From NCBI GenBank assembly GCA_002167465.1, contig NHBL01000047.1:27947-33070 (forward strand): 5,124 bases of DNA. The letters are read 5' to 3'. Of the stretch, positions 4,514-5,124 are shown piece after piece. The DNA comes from a bacterium TMED6 (lineage in GTDB: Bacteria > Fidelibacterota > Marinisomatia > SCGC-AAA003-L08 > D37C17). Numbering within the stretch: the stretch's first letter is position 1; the number at the start of each line of letters is the position of its first letter. The notes beneath the pieces were generated by a model, which had not been told where the DNA came from, ran no database searches, and saw nothing but the letters and a program-made list of their open reading frames with translations. A program made the position numbers and the translations under genes.

Positions 4514-5124
4514 ATGAAAAGATTATTATTTATATTATTGTTATCTAGTATTTCATTTGTGTTTGGAACATTAATTAGTCCTTCTGATGGTGATGAGCTG
4601 AACTATATTCATATACTCTTTGAATGGGAACAGCAGCCAGATGCAGTCGAATATAATATTCAAGCATCAAATTCACCTTCTTTTGACAATTTATTTTTTG
4701 ATATAAATAATCTAAGTACAGTTTATATCGAAAAAGATGCTTTTATATGGGATAGTAATATTTATTGGAGAGTAAAGCCTATTTACATTGATGAAAGCGC
4801 TGGTGATTGGATTGGCACATCCATGTTCAGCATTGGTCAAAGCACTCCTCCATATATAGATGAAGGTGAAGAAATTGAATCATCAACAGATATTTATCAG
4901 GATGATTTATTAGAAGATGGGTATGTTGCAATTGGTGCCTTTAGGACAGGACCTCATTCGTTTATTATCGATAAATATGGTAATGAAATATGGAATAGTC
5001 GCATATTATTGGATAATGAAGATGCAGTTATGCTAAATCATATTAATGAATATGGAAATATATCTGGATACAGTGGTTTAAATTATCCTAATAATACTGG
5101 CACTAAAATTAATTTTGATTTAGA
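4514..5124 (+). CDS. Exported protein with FnIII-like domain, possibly arylsulfotransferase-like (3' end cut off)
   Basis: The frame is open to the window end, 203 complete codons with no stop. Residues 1-18 (MKRLLFILLLSSISFVFG) are a clear signal peptide. Residues ~21-107 resemble a fibronectin-III/Ig-like domain (ISPSDGDEL, LFEWEQQPDAVEYNIQAS, IYWRVKPIY). After an acidic linker, DGYVAIGAFRTGPHSFIIDK (135-154) and YGNEIWNS (155-162) resemble the start of the beta-propeller of ASST-type arylsulfotransferases, where a line about an internal element and then a 'D..GNE.W' turn is usual. The active-site histidines of that family would lie beyond the window, so the enzyme call is tentative; a generic surface propeller protein is the alternative. 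The start at 4514 is favoured by AGAGG at 4504-4508 and the signal peptide. The frame is also open upstream to an ATG at 4415, but that extension runs through the G-rich repeat and lacks a ribosome site. Confidence 0.8.
   Translation, partial: MKRLLFILLLSSISFVFGTLISPSDGDELNYIHILFEWEQQPDAVEYNIQASNSPSFDNLFFDINNLSTVYIEKDAFIWDSNIYWRVKPIYIDESAGDWIGTSMFSIGQSTPPYIDEGEEIESSTDIYQDDLLEDGYVAIGAFRTGPHSFIIDKYGNEIWNSRILLDNEDAVMLNHINEYGNISGYSGLNYPNNTGTKINFDL

Overview
The window is very AT-rich, and every gene I can support lies on the + strand. It looks like a piece of a chromosome from a marine FCB-group bacterium. Candidatus Marinimicrobia (SAR406) is my best guess, with Bacteroidota the main alternative. 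The clues are the architecture of the secreted peptidase (a GCTD..ACNY / CGGD cysteine-rich module, a cohesin-like region and a terminal dockerin pair), weak Shine-Dalgarno sequences, and several exported proteins with short leucine/phenylalanine-rich signal peptides. This assignment is inference; no 16S rRNA or ribosomal protein gene is present.

Layout: (1) 1-1041, alanine dehydrogenase without its first ~20 residues. (2) 1140-1535, a small cysteine-free MerR-family regulator with a plausible promoter in the 98-bp gap before it. (3) 1641-3464, a secreted C10 (streptopain-like) cysteine peptidase with propeptide, Cys/His catalytic residues, Cys-rich linker, cohesin-like region and dockerin. 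Its stop is followed by two more in-frame stops, and a tRNA begins at the next base. (4) 3471-3544, a complete tRNA-Pro(GGG), followed by a strong intrinsic terminator. (5) 3605-4165, a small exported, probably outer-membrane beta-barrel-like protein of unknown function. (6) 4166-4513, a gene-free stretch. It holds an exact 54-bp copy of the 3' part of the tRNA, a second and diverged copy of the tRNA terminator, and two unusual G-rich paired repeats that both begin TGAGCAGTGGGG. (7) 4514 to the window end, the N-terminal part of an exported protein with a fibronectin-III-like domain, possibly arylsulfotransferase-like.

The first two genes look like ordinary housekeeping and regulation, and the peptidase works outside the cell. 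The most interesting part is 3471-4450. An intact tRNA and a truncated 3' copy of it bracket a single-gene segment, with the identity starting just before the anticodon stem and ending a few bases past the tRNA 3' end. That is the geometry left by site-specific integration into a tRNA gene, but no integrase is visible. A local duplication that later lost its 5' half is the competing explanation, and it is supported by the terminator also being duplicated. The TGAGCAGTGGGG elements flank the tRNA fragment and have an internal design (constant head, then a variable word written twice) that I do not recognise.
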